Notes under the pieces: generated by a model
What the model saw: only the letters and a program-made list of their open reading frames with translations
Told to the model about the DNA's origin: nothing
The model's database searches: none
Part shown: piece after piece, positions 23,436 to 31,904 of the stretch
Layout: each line of letters begins with the position of its first letter
Numbering within the stretch: the first letter of the stretch is position 1
From: Streptomyces sp. GS7
Lineage (GTDB): Bacteria > Actinomycetota > Actinomycetes > Streptomycetales > Streptomycetaceae
Reading direction: 5' to 3'
NCBI RefSeq assembly: GCF_009834125.1
Contig: NZ_CP047146.1
Coordinates: 2,287,501-2,351,500, forward strand
DNA: 64,000 nt
Made by a program: the position numbers and the translations under genes

Positions 23436-24200
23436 ATGAACCGATGGGACGCCGATCACGAAAGCACCGCGGAGACCCCCGACCTGGCCGCTCTCGCGGC
23501 GCTGCTCGCGGACCGTACCCGTGCCGCCATCTGCATCGCCCTGCTCGACGGCGGCACCTGGACCGCCGGTGAACTGGCCGAATACGCCGGGGTCGCACCG
23601 TCCACCGCGACCGAGCACCTCAACCTCCTGGTCTCCGGCGGGCTGTTGGCCGAGGAGCGGCAGGGCCGGCGGCGCTATGTCCGGCTGGCCGGGCCGCACA
23701 CCGCGGAGACGCTGGAGAACCTCGCCGGGCTGGCCCCGTACCGCCCGGTCAGGATCCGCTCGCTGGCCGAGGCCAACCACCGGCGGGCCCTGCACCACGC
23801 GCGCACCTGCTACGACCACATCGCCGGGGCGCTCGGTGTGGCCATCGCCGAAACGATGACCGAACGCGGGCTGCTGGCACGGGAGTACGGCCTGGTGCTC
23901 ACCACGGCCGGCGCCGACTGGCTGGCCGCCCTCGGCATCCCCGAGGCCGGCTACTCGCCGACCCACCGGGCGCACGTCCGCACCTGTCTCGACTGGACCT
24001 CGCGCCGCCAGCACCTCTCCGGCGCGGTCGGCGCGGCCCTCTACCGGCACGCGCTGGAGCACCGCTGGATCATCAAGGCCCCGGCCAGCCGCATCCTCGC
24101 GGTCACCGAGTCCGGGCGGGCCGCCTTCCGGGCGCAACTGGGGCTGCCCGCCGAGGTGCTGACGCCCACTCCGGCGGTGCTGCCGCCGCGCACCCCGTAA
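23436..24200 (+). CDS. ArsR-type winged-helix transcriptional regulator
   Basis: 254 residues. The N-terminal winged helix at about 15-85 (ALLADRTRAAICIALLDG, TAGELAEYAGVAPSTATEHL for the recognition helix, then GRRRYVRLA for the wing) is typical of ArsR. The C-terminal 160 residues resemble the extended domain of Streptomyces ArsR/HTH_20 repressors and end with a second winged-helix-like stretch (ILAVTESGRAAFRAQLG). No metal-binding Cys pair is evident, so the ligand is unknown. Start ATG 23436. It is probably autoregulated through the inverted repeat at 23394-23409. Confidence 0.87.
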   Translation: MNRWDADHESTAETPDLAALAALLADRTRAAICIALLDGGTWTAGELAEYAGVAPSTATEHLNLLVSGGLLAEERQGRRRYVRLAGPHTAETLENLAGLAPYRPVRIRSLAEANHRRALHHARTCYDHIAGALGVAIAETMTERGLLAREYGLVLTTAGADWLAALGIPEAGYSPTHRAHVRTCLDWTSRRQHLSGAVGAALYRHALEHRWIIKAPASRILAVTESGRAAFRAQLGLPAEVLTPTPAVLPPRTP

Positions 24201-24398
24201 GGGGCGTCGGTCCGTGCCGACGTCGCCGACGGGGTCGATGCGGTCGTCGCCCGGCCGCCGCCGCCAGCGGCCGCGCGGGCGCCGTCGCGGACGTCACGGG
24301 GGCGGCGGCCTTCCCGCGTCACCGGCGGACCGGCACCTCACCGGCCAGGCGCAGAACGTCAACGGGGGCGCCCGCAGCACCCGTTGATCGCGCGCGCG

Positions 24399-24872
24399 TC
24401 AGGCGTCCGGGTCGACGAGGCGGGCCGGGAAGCCGCCGGTCGCGATCGGGCCCCAGCGCCGCGGCGTCACCCGGATCAGGGACTTGCCCTGCTTGCGCAT
24501 GGCCGCGCGGTACTCGTCCCAGTCCGGGTGCTCGCCGGCGATGTTGCGGTAGTACTCGACCAGCGGCTCGATGGAGTCCGGGGCGTCGATCACCTCGGCC
24601 TCACCGTCGACCTGCACCCACGGGCCGTTCCACTCGTCGGACAGCACGAGCACGCTGACCGACGAGACCCGGCGGGCGTTGCGCGCCTTGGCACGTTCCG
24701 GATACGTCGACATCACCAGCCGCCCGGAGTCGTCCACCCCGCAGGTCAGCGGCGAGCACTGCGGGGTGCCGTCGGAGCGGCGGGTGAGCAGGATCGCGCG
24801 GTGCCGGGGGCGGACGAACTCCAGCAGGGCGGGCAGTTCGACGCGGGTGTTGGTGGCGATGGAAGGGCTCAT
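24399..24872 (-). CDS. PPOX-class F420-dependent oxidoreductase
   Basis: 157 residues of the pyridoxamine-phosphate-oxidase-like split barrel: HRAILLTRRSDGTPQCSPLT, LVMSTYPERAKARNARR, SVLVLSDEWNGPWVQVDGEAEV and a C-terminal Trp/Arg-rich end. Actinobacterial members use the deazaflavin F420. Substrate unknown. ATG 24872 is chosen over an upstream in-frame start because the palindrome TGGAGTGCACTCCA (24891-24904) lies in the promoter there. The gene is alone on this strand between a regulator and a lipoprotein gene. Confidence 0.9.
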   Translation of the reverse strand: MSPSIATNTRVELPALLEFVRPRHRAILLTRRSDGTPQCSPLTCGVDDSGRLVMSTYPERAKARNARRVSSVSVLVLSDEWNGPWVQVDGEAEVIDAPDSIEPLVEYYRNIAGEHPDWDEYRAAMRKQGKSLIRVTPRRWGPIATGGFPARLVDPDA

Positions 24873-24890
24873 GGCCGCGAGCCTAGGGCG

Positions 24891-24904
24891 TGGAGTGCAC
24901 TCCA
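24891..24904 (-). promoter_or_regulatory. 14-bp palindrome at the F420-oxidoreductase promoter
   Basis: TGGAGTGCACTCCA is a perfect palindrome 19 nt upstream of the ATG at 24872. On the minus strand a TTGGAG -35-like element overlaps it and TAGGCT follows. The form recalls sites of MerR-type regulators. No regulator gene of that class is next to it. Confidence 0.5.
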
Positions 24905-24935
24905 AGGCCGACAGCCGGGCCCGGCCAGCCGCCTG

Positions 24936-25433
24936 TCAGCCCTTCAGCAGCTGCCTCCCGGTGGCCGCGTCCACGATCTTGCGGCCCGCCAGCGGGCTCT
25001 TCAGCCGCACCTTCACCTTGTCGGTGGCCAGCTGCTCGGTGCACATCCCCTTCGCGCTCTTCTTCCTGCCCCAGCCGGTGACCACCACCAGGTCCTTCGA
25101 CTCCAGGCTACGGGCGCCGAAATGGAGGTCGCAGGCGCTGTGGCCGACGGTCACCGTGATCTCCCGTACGCCGGTGCCCTGCGGGCGGTCGGCGCCGGCC
25201 AACGGGAGCAGCGCCTCCTGGCGGCCCGGCACGGGGGAGACCTTCGGCCAGTCCTGCACTATCTGGGCGGCCCGCCGGGCGAAGGCGTCCTGCGGCGCGG
25301 GCGGCGCCGCGGCACCCACCCGCTGGTCCCCCTTGGCGCAGCCGGAGAGCGCGACGGCGCCGGCCGCCGCCACGGACAGGACCAGGGCGGTCGTACGGAT
25401 GCGGGAACGGGAGCGGTGAGCGGCGTACTGCAT
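24936..25433 (-). CDS. small lipoprotein of unknown function
   Basis: 165 residues. The signal peptide has basic residues (HRSRSRIRTT), a hydrophobic core and the lipobox LSGC, so the mature protein is lipid-anchored after Lgt processing. The mature part has two further cysteines in HSACDLHFGARS and KGMCTEQL that could form a disulfide, and several Lys/Arg-rich strands. I recognise no enzymatic motif. ATG 25433 follows a perfect AGGAGG ribosome site 7 nt upstream. It is divergent from the metallo-beta-lactamase-fold gene. Confidence 0.82.
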   Translation of the reverse strand: MQYAAHRSRSRIRTTALVLSVAAAGAVALSGCAKGDQRVGAAAPPAPQDAFARRAAQIVQDWPKVSPVPGRQEALLPLAGADRPQGTGVREITVTVGHSACDLHFGARSLESKDLVVVTGWGRKKSAKGMCTEQLATDKVKVRLKSPLAGRKIVDAATGRQLLKG

Positions 25434-25581
25434 GACATGCCTCCTTGGGTCGCCGATGGGACGCGGCAGCGGCACGACGGGTTCCGCCCGGGACCTCCAC
25501 CGGGCGCTTTCGCCCTCCGCTCAATCCGCCCACGGCACAAAGCGGAGACGGGCCGGACGCGCGGCGGCTAGCGTCCCGGAC

Positions 25582-26319
25582 ATGGACGCAGCACTCACCC
25601 GGATCGGCCGGCACATCTGGCAACTCCCCTTCCCCGTAGGGCATGTGTACCTCGTCGCGCTGCCCGGCGACGGCTACGCCGCCATCGACACCGGCATCCC
25701 CGGATCCGGCCCCGCCGTCCTCGGCGCCCTGGCCGAGCTCGGTGCCCCACCCGCCGCGCTGCGGCAGATCGTGCTCACCCACTGCCACGTCGACCACATG
25801 GGGTCGGCCGCCGAACTCGTCGACGCCACCGGCGCCCGGGTGCTGGCCGGCGCCCTGGACGCCCCGTACATCCGCGGCACCGCCCCCGAACCGCCGCCGG
25901 TCCTCGGCCCGGCCGAACAGCAGCTGCACGAAGGCATCATGGCGGGGCTCGCGGCCGGCGGGATGCCGCCGCTGCGCCACACCGAGGTCGACCGCGAGCT
26001 GCACGACGGCGACACCCTCGACGACTGGCACGAACCCGTACGGGTGCTGCACGTCCCCGGCCACACGCCGGGCGGCATCGCGCTGCACCTCCCGGAGAGC
26101 CGGCTGCTCTTCCCCGGCGACATCATCGGCGCCGACCCGGACGGCGCGCACGCGGTCCTCGGGCCCATGAACGTCGAACGCGCCGTGGCCGTCGCGTCGT
26201 TCCGGCGGCTGGCGGCCCTGGAGGACCTCGACACGGTCTGCGTAGCGCACGGCGGCCCGATCCGCTCCGGTGCCCGCGAGGTGCTGGCGGCGGCCACGCC
26301 CGAGGAGGACTGGCGCTGA
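25582..26319 (+). CDS. metallo-beta-lactamase-fold hydrolase
   Basis: 245 residues. The two-metal site is visible: HCHVDHMG (about residues 72-79), HVPGHTPGG, the bridging Asp in LLFPGDIIG, and the final His in VCVAHGGP. The family includes glyoxalase-II-like thioesterases, lactonases and other hydrolases. Nothing here selects one. ATG 25582 is close to a CTAGCGT -10-like element, so the leader is short. It is divergent from the lipoprotein gene and followed by a 361-nt region with no clear gene. Confidence 0.92.
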   Translation: MDAALTRIGRHIWQLPFPVGHVYLVALPGDGYAAIDTGIPGSGPAVLGALAELGAPPAALRQIVLTHCHVDHMGSAAELVDATGARVLAGALDAPYIRGTAPEPPPVLGPAEQQLHEGIMAGLAAGGMPPLRHTEVDRELHDGDTLDDWHEPVRVLHVPGHTPGGIALHLPESRLLFPGDIIGADPDGAHAVLGPMNVERAVAVASFRRLAALEDLDTVCVAHGGPIRSGAREVLAAATPEEDWR

Positions 26320-26680
26320 CCGGCCGGGCACGGACGCGGCGGGCGGCCGGTCAGGAGGATGCGCGCGCCACGGGGCGGAAGGTGCCGAGCCGGTGGACCG
26401 AGGGTACGGCGGCCGGGTCGCGGACGAGCCCGTCGACCAGCCCGGCGATCCGCTCCGGCGCGGCGGGCAACGGCCGTGCTGGACGGTGGAGTTGGGGTGG
26501 CCGGGGGAGCGGCGGGATCGGTCATGCCGCCGGGCGTCCTCGCAGAGGGGTCTGCGCCGGCGGTTCGCGGGCTCCGGGTACGGCCCCCGCGCAGTGACAC
26601 GTGTAACGTCGGGCCCGGCCGCGCCGACCCTGGCCTGTCGGACAGGCCCTGCGGCGCGAACCCGGCGAGAGGGGCACGGT
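26320..26680. other. gap with only a frameshifted gene fragment
   Basis: 361 nt between the metallo-hydrolase and the alpha/beta hydrolase. It holds the possible broken small gene at 26351-26525 (minus). The remaining 155 nt should carry the promoter of the alpha/beta hydrolase gene; GTAACGTCGG near 26602 and a GAGAGG ribosome site at 26667 are the only marks I see. Confidence 0.4.
26351..26525 (-). pseudogene. possible small gene broken by a frameshift
   Basis: On the minus strand an ATG at 26525 opens with MTDPAAPPATPTPPSSTA. After a shift of one base near 26462 the next frame continues with PERIAGLVDGLVRDP and HRLGTFRPVARASS to a TGA at 26351-26353. The second part looks like real protein, while the unshifted frame turns into Arg/Pro-rich text. 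The joined product would be about 57 residues. It is either a pseudogene, a sequence error or chance. I do not recognise the family. Confidence 0.35.
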
Positions 26681-27376
26681 ATGCAGCTGCACACCCATGA
26701 ATGGGGGACCGGCGACCGGATCGCGGTGCTGGTCCACGGGATCATGTCCGACCACCGCACCTGGCACCGGGTCGGCCCGGCCCTCGCCGGGCGGGGCTAT
26801 CGCGTCATCGGCGTCGATCTGCGCGGCCACGGCCGCAGTCCGCGCGGCGAGTACAGCCCGGAGCTGTTCGCCGACGACCTCGTGGACACCCTGCCGGCCG
26901 GCGCCGACGTCGTCATCGGGCACTCGCTGGGCGGGCTGGCGCTGTCCCTGGCGGCCGAGCGGCTGCGGCCGGCACGCGCGGTCTACAGCGATCCGGCGTG
27001 GTCGCTGACCGAGGCGGCGCAGCCGGTCGATCCCGCGGTGTTCGTGACGTTCAAGCGGGCCGAGCGCACGCTGGTGCGGAACTTCAACCCGCGCTGGGAC
27101 GACGCCGACGTCGACGTCGAGCTGGCCACGCTCGCCGACTGGGACACCGGGACGGCCCTGGCCCTGTCCGGGCACCACCTGCGCGACCGGACGCCGCAGC
27201 GGCCGGTGGTCCCGTCGCTGGTGCAGATCGCGGGGGAGGGGTTCCTCTTCACGGAGGAGGCGGCGAAGGAGCTGACCGCCCGCGGATTCGAGGTCCGTAC
27301 GGTGCGGGGCGCGGGGCACACCATCCACCGGGACGACCTGGAGGGGTTCCTGGCCGGGCTGGAGGGCTGGATCTGA
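26681..27376 (+). CDS. alpha/beta-fold hydrolase
   Basis: 231 residues. Oxyanion HG motif in VLVHGIMSDHRTW, nucleophile elbow GHSLGGLAL (catalytic Ser about residue 90) and catalytic His in GAGHTIHRDD near the C-terminus; an acidic residue in between is not assigned. The overall pattern GVDLRGHGRS fits small esterase/lactonase-type hydrolases. Substrate unknown. ATG 26681 follows GAGAGGGGCACGG. It is convergent with the metalloprotease-like gene, with a twin palindrome in the 45-nt gap. Confidence 0.92.
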   Translation: MQLHTHEWGTGDRIAVLVHGIMSDHRTWHRVGPALAGRGYRVIGVDLRGHGRSPRGEYSPELFADDLVDTLPAGADVVIGHSLGGLALSLAAERLRPARAVYSDPAWSLTEAAQPVDPAVFVTFKRAERTLVRNFNPRWDDADVDVELATLADWDTGTALALSGHHLRDRTPQRPVVPSLVQIAGEGFLFTEEAAKELTARGFEVRTVRGAGHTIHRDDLEGFLAGLEGWI

Positions 27377-27393
27377 CCGGCCCGGCGTGCAGC

Positions 27394-27424
27394 TGACGTT
27401 GCGTCATTCATTGACGTGGCGTCA
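27394..27424. repeat. two tandem TGACG-N3-CGTCA palindromes
   Basis: TGACGTTGCGTCA (27394-27406) and TGACGTGGCGTCA (27412-27424), separated by TTCAT. Each is a perfect 5-3-5 inverted repeat, and they repeat with an 18-bp period. They sit in the convergent gap and run into the stop codon of the protease-like gene. They may be a dimer-pair binding site or a terminator hairpin. Confidence 0.6.
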
Positions 27425-28330
27425 GGTATCGCAGTCCAGAAGGGTTCCGCACAGGCCGCAGCGGGCCTGGAGACGGCCGCGGACCGGGACGCGGATGCGC
27501 TGCCAGCAGGCCGGGCAGGGGAACGACACCCGCGCGGGGGGCCCGGCACCCGCCGCCGGTTCGAAGGCGTAGCCGTCGCCGGCGGCGGGCCCGGCGGTGC
27601 GCCCGCGCTCCCGGGCCAGCCGGCGGTCCTTGGCATAGCGGAGCCGGGCGGCCCAGCCGGCGGCGGCCAGCGGCGGGCGGCGGGCGTCCTGGCGGGCCCG
27701 CGCCCGCCCGGTGAGGTACGCCTCGTACGCCTGCGGGCTGGTGAACCACGGCGCCGGGTCCTCGTCGAAGAACTCGGCGCGCTTGGCGAGGACGTAGCCG
27801 AACTCCTCCGGCGTCAGGTAGCCGAGCTTCTGCGAGAACGGGCCGTGCTCGCGGTAGGCGTCCAGCAGCAGCCAGCCGGCGCCGAGGTAGGTGGTGGCGG
27901 TGTCGGTGAGGATCTCGTTGTCGCGGGTGCCGGGGAACGACAGGTCGAGCCGGTGCAGGTAGACGTGCGTCACCTCGTGGGCCAGGGCGGCGCCGATGTC
28001 CTTGCGGTGCTTCTTGAAGCGCTCGTTGAGCTCGACGAAGTACTCGGGGCCCGCGGTCAGTTCGACATGGGCGGCGTGCTCCATCTCGCGGAAGGTGATC
28101 ACGATCCGGGCGTCCGGCAGCCGCAGCTGGTGGACCATGGCGCGGGCGACGCGCTGGGCGCCCAGGTGGATGTCCTCGGTGTCGTCGAAGGCGACGTCGA
28201 CGGGCAGCACGCTGGTGCCGAAGGTGTCGACCGTGTCGCGGGAGAGGCGCCTGAAGAGGGCCGTGAGGGCCGCCCGGACCGTGTCGAGATGGGGGAATCC
28301 GTGCTGGATGTCGCTGCCGCCGCTGGCCAT
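27422..28330 (-). CDS. HEVTH zinc-metallopeptidase-like protein with C-terminal zinc ribbon
   Basis: 302 residues. The centre carries AAHVELTAGPEYFVELNERF, then ALAHEVTHVYLHRLDLSF, where HExxH is the zinc site of gluzincin-like proteases, then DNEILTDTATTYLG with a possible third ligand (Glu/Asp). The last 35 residues hold CPACWQRIRVPVRGRLQARC followed by GLCG, a four-Cys zinc ribbon. No signal peptide, so it is cytosolic. Related actinobacterial proteins are uncharacterised. ATG 28330. Convergent with the hydrolase gene. Confidence 0.8.
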   Translation of the reverse strand: MASGGSDIQHGFPHLDTVRAALTALFRRLSRDTVDTFGTSVLPVDVAFDDTEDIHLGAQRVARAMVHQLRLPDARIVITFREMEHAAHVELTAGPEYFVELNERFKKHRKDIGAALAHEVTHVYLHRLDLSFPGTRDNEILTDTATTYLGAGWLLLDAYREHGPFSQKLGYLTPEEFGYVLAKRAEFFDEDPAPWFTSPQAYEAYLTGRARARQDARRPPLAAAGWAARLRYAKDRRLARERGRTAGPAAGDGYAFEPAAGAGPPARVSFPCPACWQRIRVPVRGRLQARCGLCGTLLDCDT

Positions 28331-28560
28331 CCGGCCACTGTACGGCCCGGCGGGCGCGCCGGGCGCGGTCCGTACGGGGTCGGCGTGGTGCGGGAGTTGG
28401 CCGGATGTTGACCCGTGTCACTCCCTTCCCGCACTCCACATAATCGCAGGGCGCTTTACGGGTTCATTGCCAGCGGACCCGGACGCTCTGCGATGCGCTG
28501 CCGTTCTTCCCGTTTCCGCGGTGGCGCATGCGCCACCGTCCAGGGTTGCCATGAGCCTGC

Positions 28561-28987
28561 CATGGTGCGCTGCGCCCGGCCCGGCAAGCCCGGCGTGTAC
28601 ATCCACGCCGCGCTCCGCGGCGGCGCCTGCGGCTTCCTCCTCAAGGACGCCAGCCCCGCCATGCTCGTGGAGGGCGTCCGCGCCGCCGTCGGCGACTCGC
28701 TGGTCTCGCCCGCCATCACCCTGCGGCTGCTGCGCGAGTTGACCCCGGCCACCGGGCGGGGCGGCTGCGCCCGGCAGCCGTCCGAGCAGCTCACCGAGCG
28801 CGAGGAGGACGTCGTCCGGGCGCTGGCGAGCGGCCGGACCAATGCCGAGATCGCCGACGAGCTGTTCGTCTCGCTGTCCACCGTCACGTCGCATCTGGCG
28901 AACGTGCAGACCGAGCTGGCCGCCCGCAACCGGGTCGAGATCGCCGCCTGGGCCCGGGAGACCGGGCCGGCCACAGGCGGACCGTGA
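28561..28987 (+). pseudogene. truncated LuxR/NarL-type response regulator
   Basis: What remains is the last quarter of a receiver domain (IHAALRGGACGFLLKDASP, where Lys is the conserved receiver Lys) followed by a full LuxR helix-turn-helix: LTEREEDVVRALASGRTNAE, then IADELFVSLSTVTSHLANVQ. The phosphoacceptor Asp and most of the receiver are absent, and upstream sequence in frame is not receiver-like. The boundary I give begins at ATG 28561; GTG 28594 is another choice. A protein with HTH only could still be made. A histidine-kinase piece follows directly. Confidence 0.7.
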
Positions 28988-29023
28988 CCGGCCGGACCGC
29001 CGGCCGCCGCGGCGGACCGCCCG

Positions 29024-29195
29024 GATGAGCCCGACGCCCGCTTCACCGCCCTGGACGGGACGCGGGCCGGCGCCGCCTTCGAACGGATCGAGACCGCCGG
29101 CGGCGAGGCGCTGGGCGCGATGCGCCGACTGGTACGGGTGCTGCGCGAGGACGAGGCCCGCGCCCACCCGGTGGCCGGTACCGCCCCGGCGGCGC
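29024..29195 (+). pseudogene. histidine-kinase fragment (HisKA_3 end)
   Basis: In the same frame as the response-regulator remnant, after its stop, the text GAAFERIETAGGEALGAMRR followed by LVRVLREDEA matches the end of the dimerisation helices of NarL-type sensor kinases. No ATPase domain, phosphoacceptor His or membrane part is present. The frame runs on into pepN without a stop, but this looks accidental. With the preceding fragment it marks the grave of a two-component system. Confidence 0.6.
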
Positions 29196-29257
29196 CGCCC
29201 GACCGGCCCGGCCAAACCCCTGTGCGGCCCCCACCGGCCGTGCGGCAGCATGACTCC

Positions 29258-31855
29258 ATGCCCGTACTGCAGCGCGCCGACGCGCAATCCCGAGCCCGGC
29301 TCATCGACGTCCAGCGTTACGACATCGCCCTCGATCTCACCCAGGGCGACGAGCAGTTCACCTCCCGCACCACCGTGCACTTCACCGCCCGCGAACCCGG
29401 CGACACCTTCGTCGAGATCCGCCCCGACACCCTCCACACCGCCACCCTCGACGGCCACCCCCTCGACCCCGCCACCCTCGACGACAACCGCCTCCCCCTC
29501 ACCGGCCTCACCCCCGGCCCCCACGAACTCCGCCTCCACGCCACCATGCGCTACTCCCGCACCGGCGAAGGCATGCACCGCTTCACCGACCCCGCCGACG
29601 GCGAGAGCTACGCCTACACCCAGCTCTTCATGGACGACATCCAGCGCGTCTTCGGCGCCTTCGACCAGCCCGACCTGAAGGCAGTCTTCGCGCTCACCGT
29701 CACCGCCCCGCCCACCTGGACCGTCCTGGCCAACGCCCGCACCGAGCAGCAGGCCGACGGCACCTGGCAGGCCGCCCCCACCCCCCGCATCAGCACCTAC
29801 CTCGTCGCCGTCGCCGCCGGCCCCTGGCACTCCGTCCGCACCGAGCACGCCGGCCTCCCCTTCGGCATCCACTGCCGCCGCTCCCTCGCCCCCCACCTCG
29901 ACGCCGACGCCGACGAGATCCTCGACCTCACCCGCCGCTGCTACGACCGCTACCACCAGATCTTCGAAGAGCCCTACCCCTTCGACTCCTACGACCAGGC
30001 ATTCGTCCCCGAGTTCAACGCCGGCGCCATGGAGAACCCCGGCCTGGTCACCTTCCGCGACGAGTTCGTCTACCGCTCCGCCGTCACCGACACCGAACGC
30101 CAGACCCGCGGCATGGTCATCGCCCACGAGATGGCCCACATGTGGTTCGGCGACCTGGTCACCCTCCAGTGGTGGGACGACATCTGGCTGAACGAGTCCT
30201 TCGCCGAATACATGGGCTACCAGGTCCTGTCCGAAGCCACCCGCTTCACCGACACCTGGACCGACTTCGCCATCGCCCGCAAGGGCTGGGGCTACGACGC
30301 CGACCAGCGGCCCTCCACCCACCCCGTCGCCCCCACCCCCGAAGACGTCCCCGACACCGCCTCCGCACTCCTCAACTTCGACGGCATCTCCTACGCCAAG
30401 GGCGCCTCCGCACTCCGCCAACTCGTCGCCTGGATGGGGGAGAAGGACTTCCTCGCCGGCATCAACGACCACTTCGCCCGGCACCGCTTCGGCAACGCCA
30501 CCCTCGCCGACTTCCTCGACTCCCTGGCCCGCGCCACCGACCGCGACGTCCACGCCTGGGCCGCCCGCTGGCTGCGCACCACCGGCGTCGACACCCTCAC
30601 CCCGGCCACCACCGAGGACCGCGACACCTGGCACCTGGACATCACCCACACCGGCAGCCGCCCGCACCGCATCGCCGTCGGCGCCTACGACCCCGACCCC
30701 GCCGACCCCGGCCGGCTCACCCTGCGCGACCGCTTCGAGGTGGACATCCCGCAGCAGGAAGGGCGGACCCGCCGGACCTTCTCCCGGCCCGCCCCGGCCC
30801 TCGTCGTCCTCAACGACGGCGACCTGACCTACGCCAAGGTCCGCTTCGACACGGCGTCCTGGCAGACCGCCGCCCGCTCCCTCTCCGGACTGCCCGCCCC
30901 GCTCACCCGCGCCGTCGTATGGAACGCCGCCCGCGACATGGTCCGCGACGGCCAACTCCCGCCCGCCGCCTACCTGGACGCGGCCCGCGAACACCTCCCG
31001 CACGAGACCGACCTGGCCATCGTCCAGGGCGTCCTCGCCTTCGCCCGCACCCAGATCGCCGACCGCTACCTCCCCCTCCCCGAACGCCACACCGCCCTCG
31101 CCACTCTCACCGGCATCAGCCGCGACCTGCTGCGCCGCACGGAAGGCCCCGCGAACGGCACCGGAGCGGGCCTGCGCCTCACCGCCGTACGCACCCTCAT
31201 CGACAGCGCCACCAGCCACGAAGGCATCCAGGAGTGGCTCGACGACGGCAGCGTCCCCGGCGGCCCCGACCTCGACCACGAACTGCGCTGGCGCATCCTC
31301 GCCCGGCTCGCGGCACTCGGCGCCGCCCCCCTCGCCGAGCTCCGCGACACCATCGACGCGGAACTCGCCCGCGACCAGAGCGCCACCGGCCGCGAAGGCG
31401 CCGCCCGCTGCCACGCGGCCCTCCCCGACCCCGCCGCCAAACAGGCCGCCTGGAACGCCCTGTTCACCACCGGCGGCGAACGCACCGACGGCGGCGAAAC
31501 CGGCACGCCCGCGGAAGCCGCCGAACCCGCCGAACTTGCCGAGCTCTCCAATTACCTCTTCACCGCGACCGCCGCCGGCTTCTGGGCCCCCGAACAGCAC
31601 GACCTGCTCCGCCCCTACGTGGCCCGCTACTTCGCCGCCGTCCCCGCCCTCGCCGCCCGCCGCGGCCCCGCCCTCGCCAAGGCCGCCGGCCGCTACGCGT
31701 TCCCCGCCACGTTCGTCGAGGAGGAGACCCTCCGGCTCGGCGAGCGCTGCCTCGCCGACGCCGACCCCACCCCCGCCCTGCGCCGCACCCTCGCCGACCA
31801 ACTGGACGATCTGCGCCGCGCGTTGCACGTCAGGGAAGCCGCCGCACAGCGGTAG
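29258..31855 (+). CDS. pepN: aminopeptidase N (M1 family)
   Basis: 865 residues, normal for actinobacterial PepN. Removes N-terminal residues from peptides; cytosolic zinc enzyme. Exopeptidase motif GAMENPGL (about residue 258), zinc site HEMAHMWFGDL with the third ligand Glu in WLNESFAEY. The C-terminal part is the helical ERAP1-like domain. ATG 29258 is chosen because MPVLQRADAQSRARLIDVQ is the usual start, although the frame is open upstream through a kinase remnant. Two strong hairpins follow the stop. Confidence 0.97.
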   Translation: MPVLQRADAQSRARLIDVQRYDIALDLTQGDEQFTSRTTVHFTAREPGDTFVEIRPDTLHTATLDGHPLDPATLDDNRLPLTGLTPGPHELRLHATMRYSRTGEGMHRFTDPADGESYAYTQLFMDDIQRVFGAFDQPDLKAVFALTVTAPPTWTVLANARTEQQADGTWQAAPTPRISTYLVAVAAGPWHSVRTEHAGLPFGIHCRRSLAPHLDADADEILDLTRRCYDRYHQIFEEPYPFDSYDQAFVPEFNAGAMENPGLVTFRDEFVYRSAVTDTERQTRGMVIAHEMAHMWFGDLVTLQWWDDIWLNESFAEYMGYQVLSEATRFTDTWTDFAIARKGWGYDADQRPSTHPVAPTPEDVPDTASALLNFDGISYAKGASALRQLVAWMGEKDFLAGINDHFARHRFGNATLADFLDSLARATDRDVHAWAARWLRTTGVDTLTPATTEDRDTWHLDITHTGSRPHRIAVGAYDPDPADPGRLTLRDRFEVDIPQQEGRTRRTFSRPAPALVVLNDGDLTYAKVRFDTASWQTAARSLSGLPAPLTRAVVWNAARDMVRDGQLPPAAYLDAAREHLPHETDLAIVQGVLAFARTQIADRYLPLPERHTALATLTGISRDLLRRTEGPANGTGAGLRLTAVRTLIDSATSHEGIQEWLDDGSVPGGPDLDHELRWRILARLAALGAAPLAELRDTIDAELARDQSATGREGAARCHAALPDPAAKQAAWNALFTTGGERTDGGETGTPAEAAEPAELAELSNYLFTATAAGFWAPEQHDLLRPYVARYFAAVPALAARRGPALAKAAGRYAFPATFVEEETLRLGERCLADADPTPALRRTLADQLDDLRRALHVREAAAQR

Positions 31856-31860
31856 GGCCC

Positions 31861-31902
31861 GTGCGGTGGGCCGGCCGGAAGGTCCCGGCCGGCCCACCGC
31901 AC
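31861..31902 (+). terminator. pepN terminator 1
   Basis: Perfect 18-bp stem (31861-31878 with 31885-31902) with a 6-nt loop, beginning 5 nt after the pepN stop. Confidence 0.8.
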
Positions 31903-31904
31903 AG

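Noticed and set aside
29120..29257. N-terminal extension of pepN containing a histidine-kinase helix
   Set aside because: The PepN start at 29258 matches the family, and the extension is a kinase remnant in frame by chance. Noted as a small possibility only.
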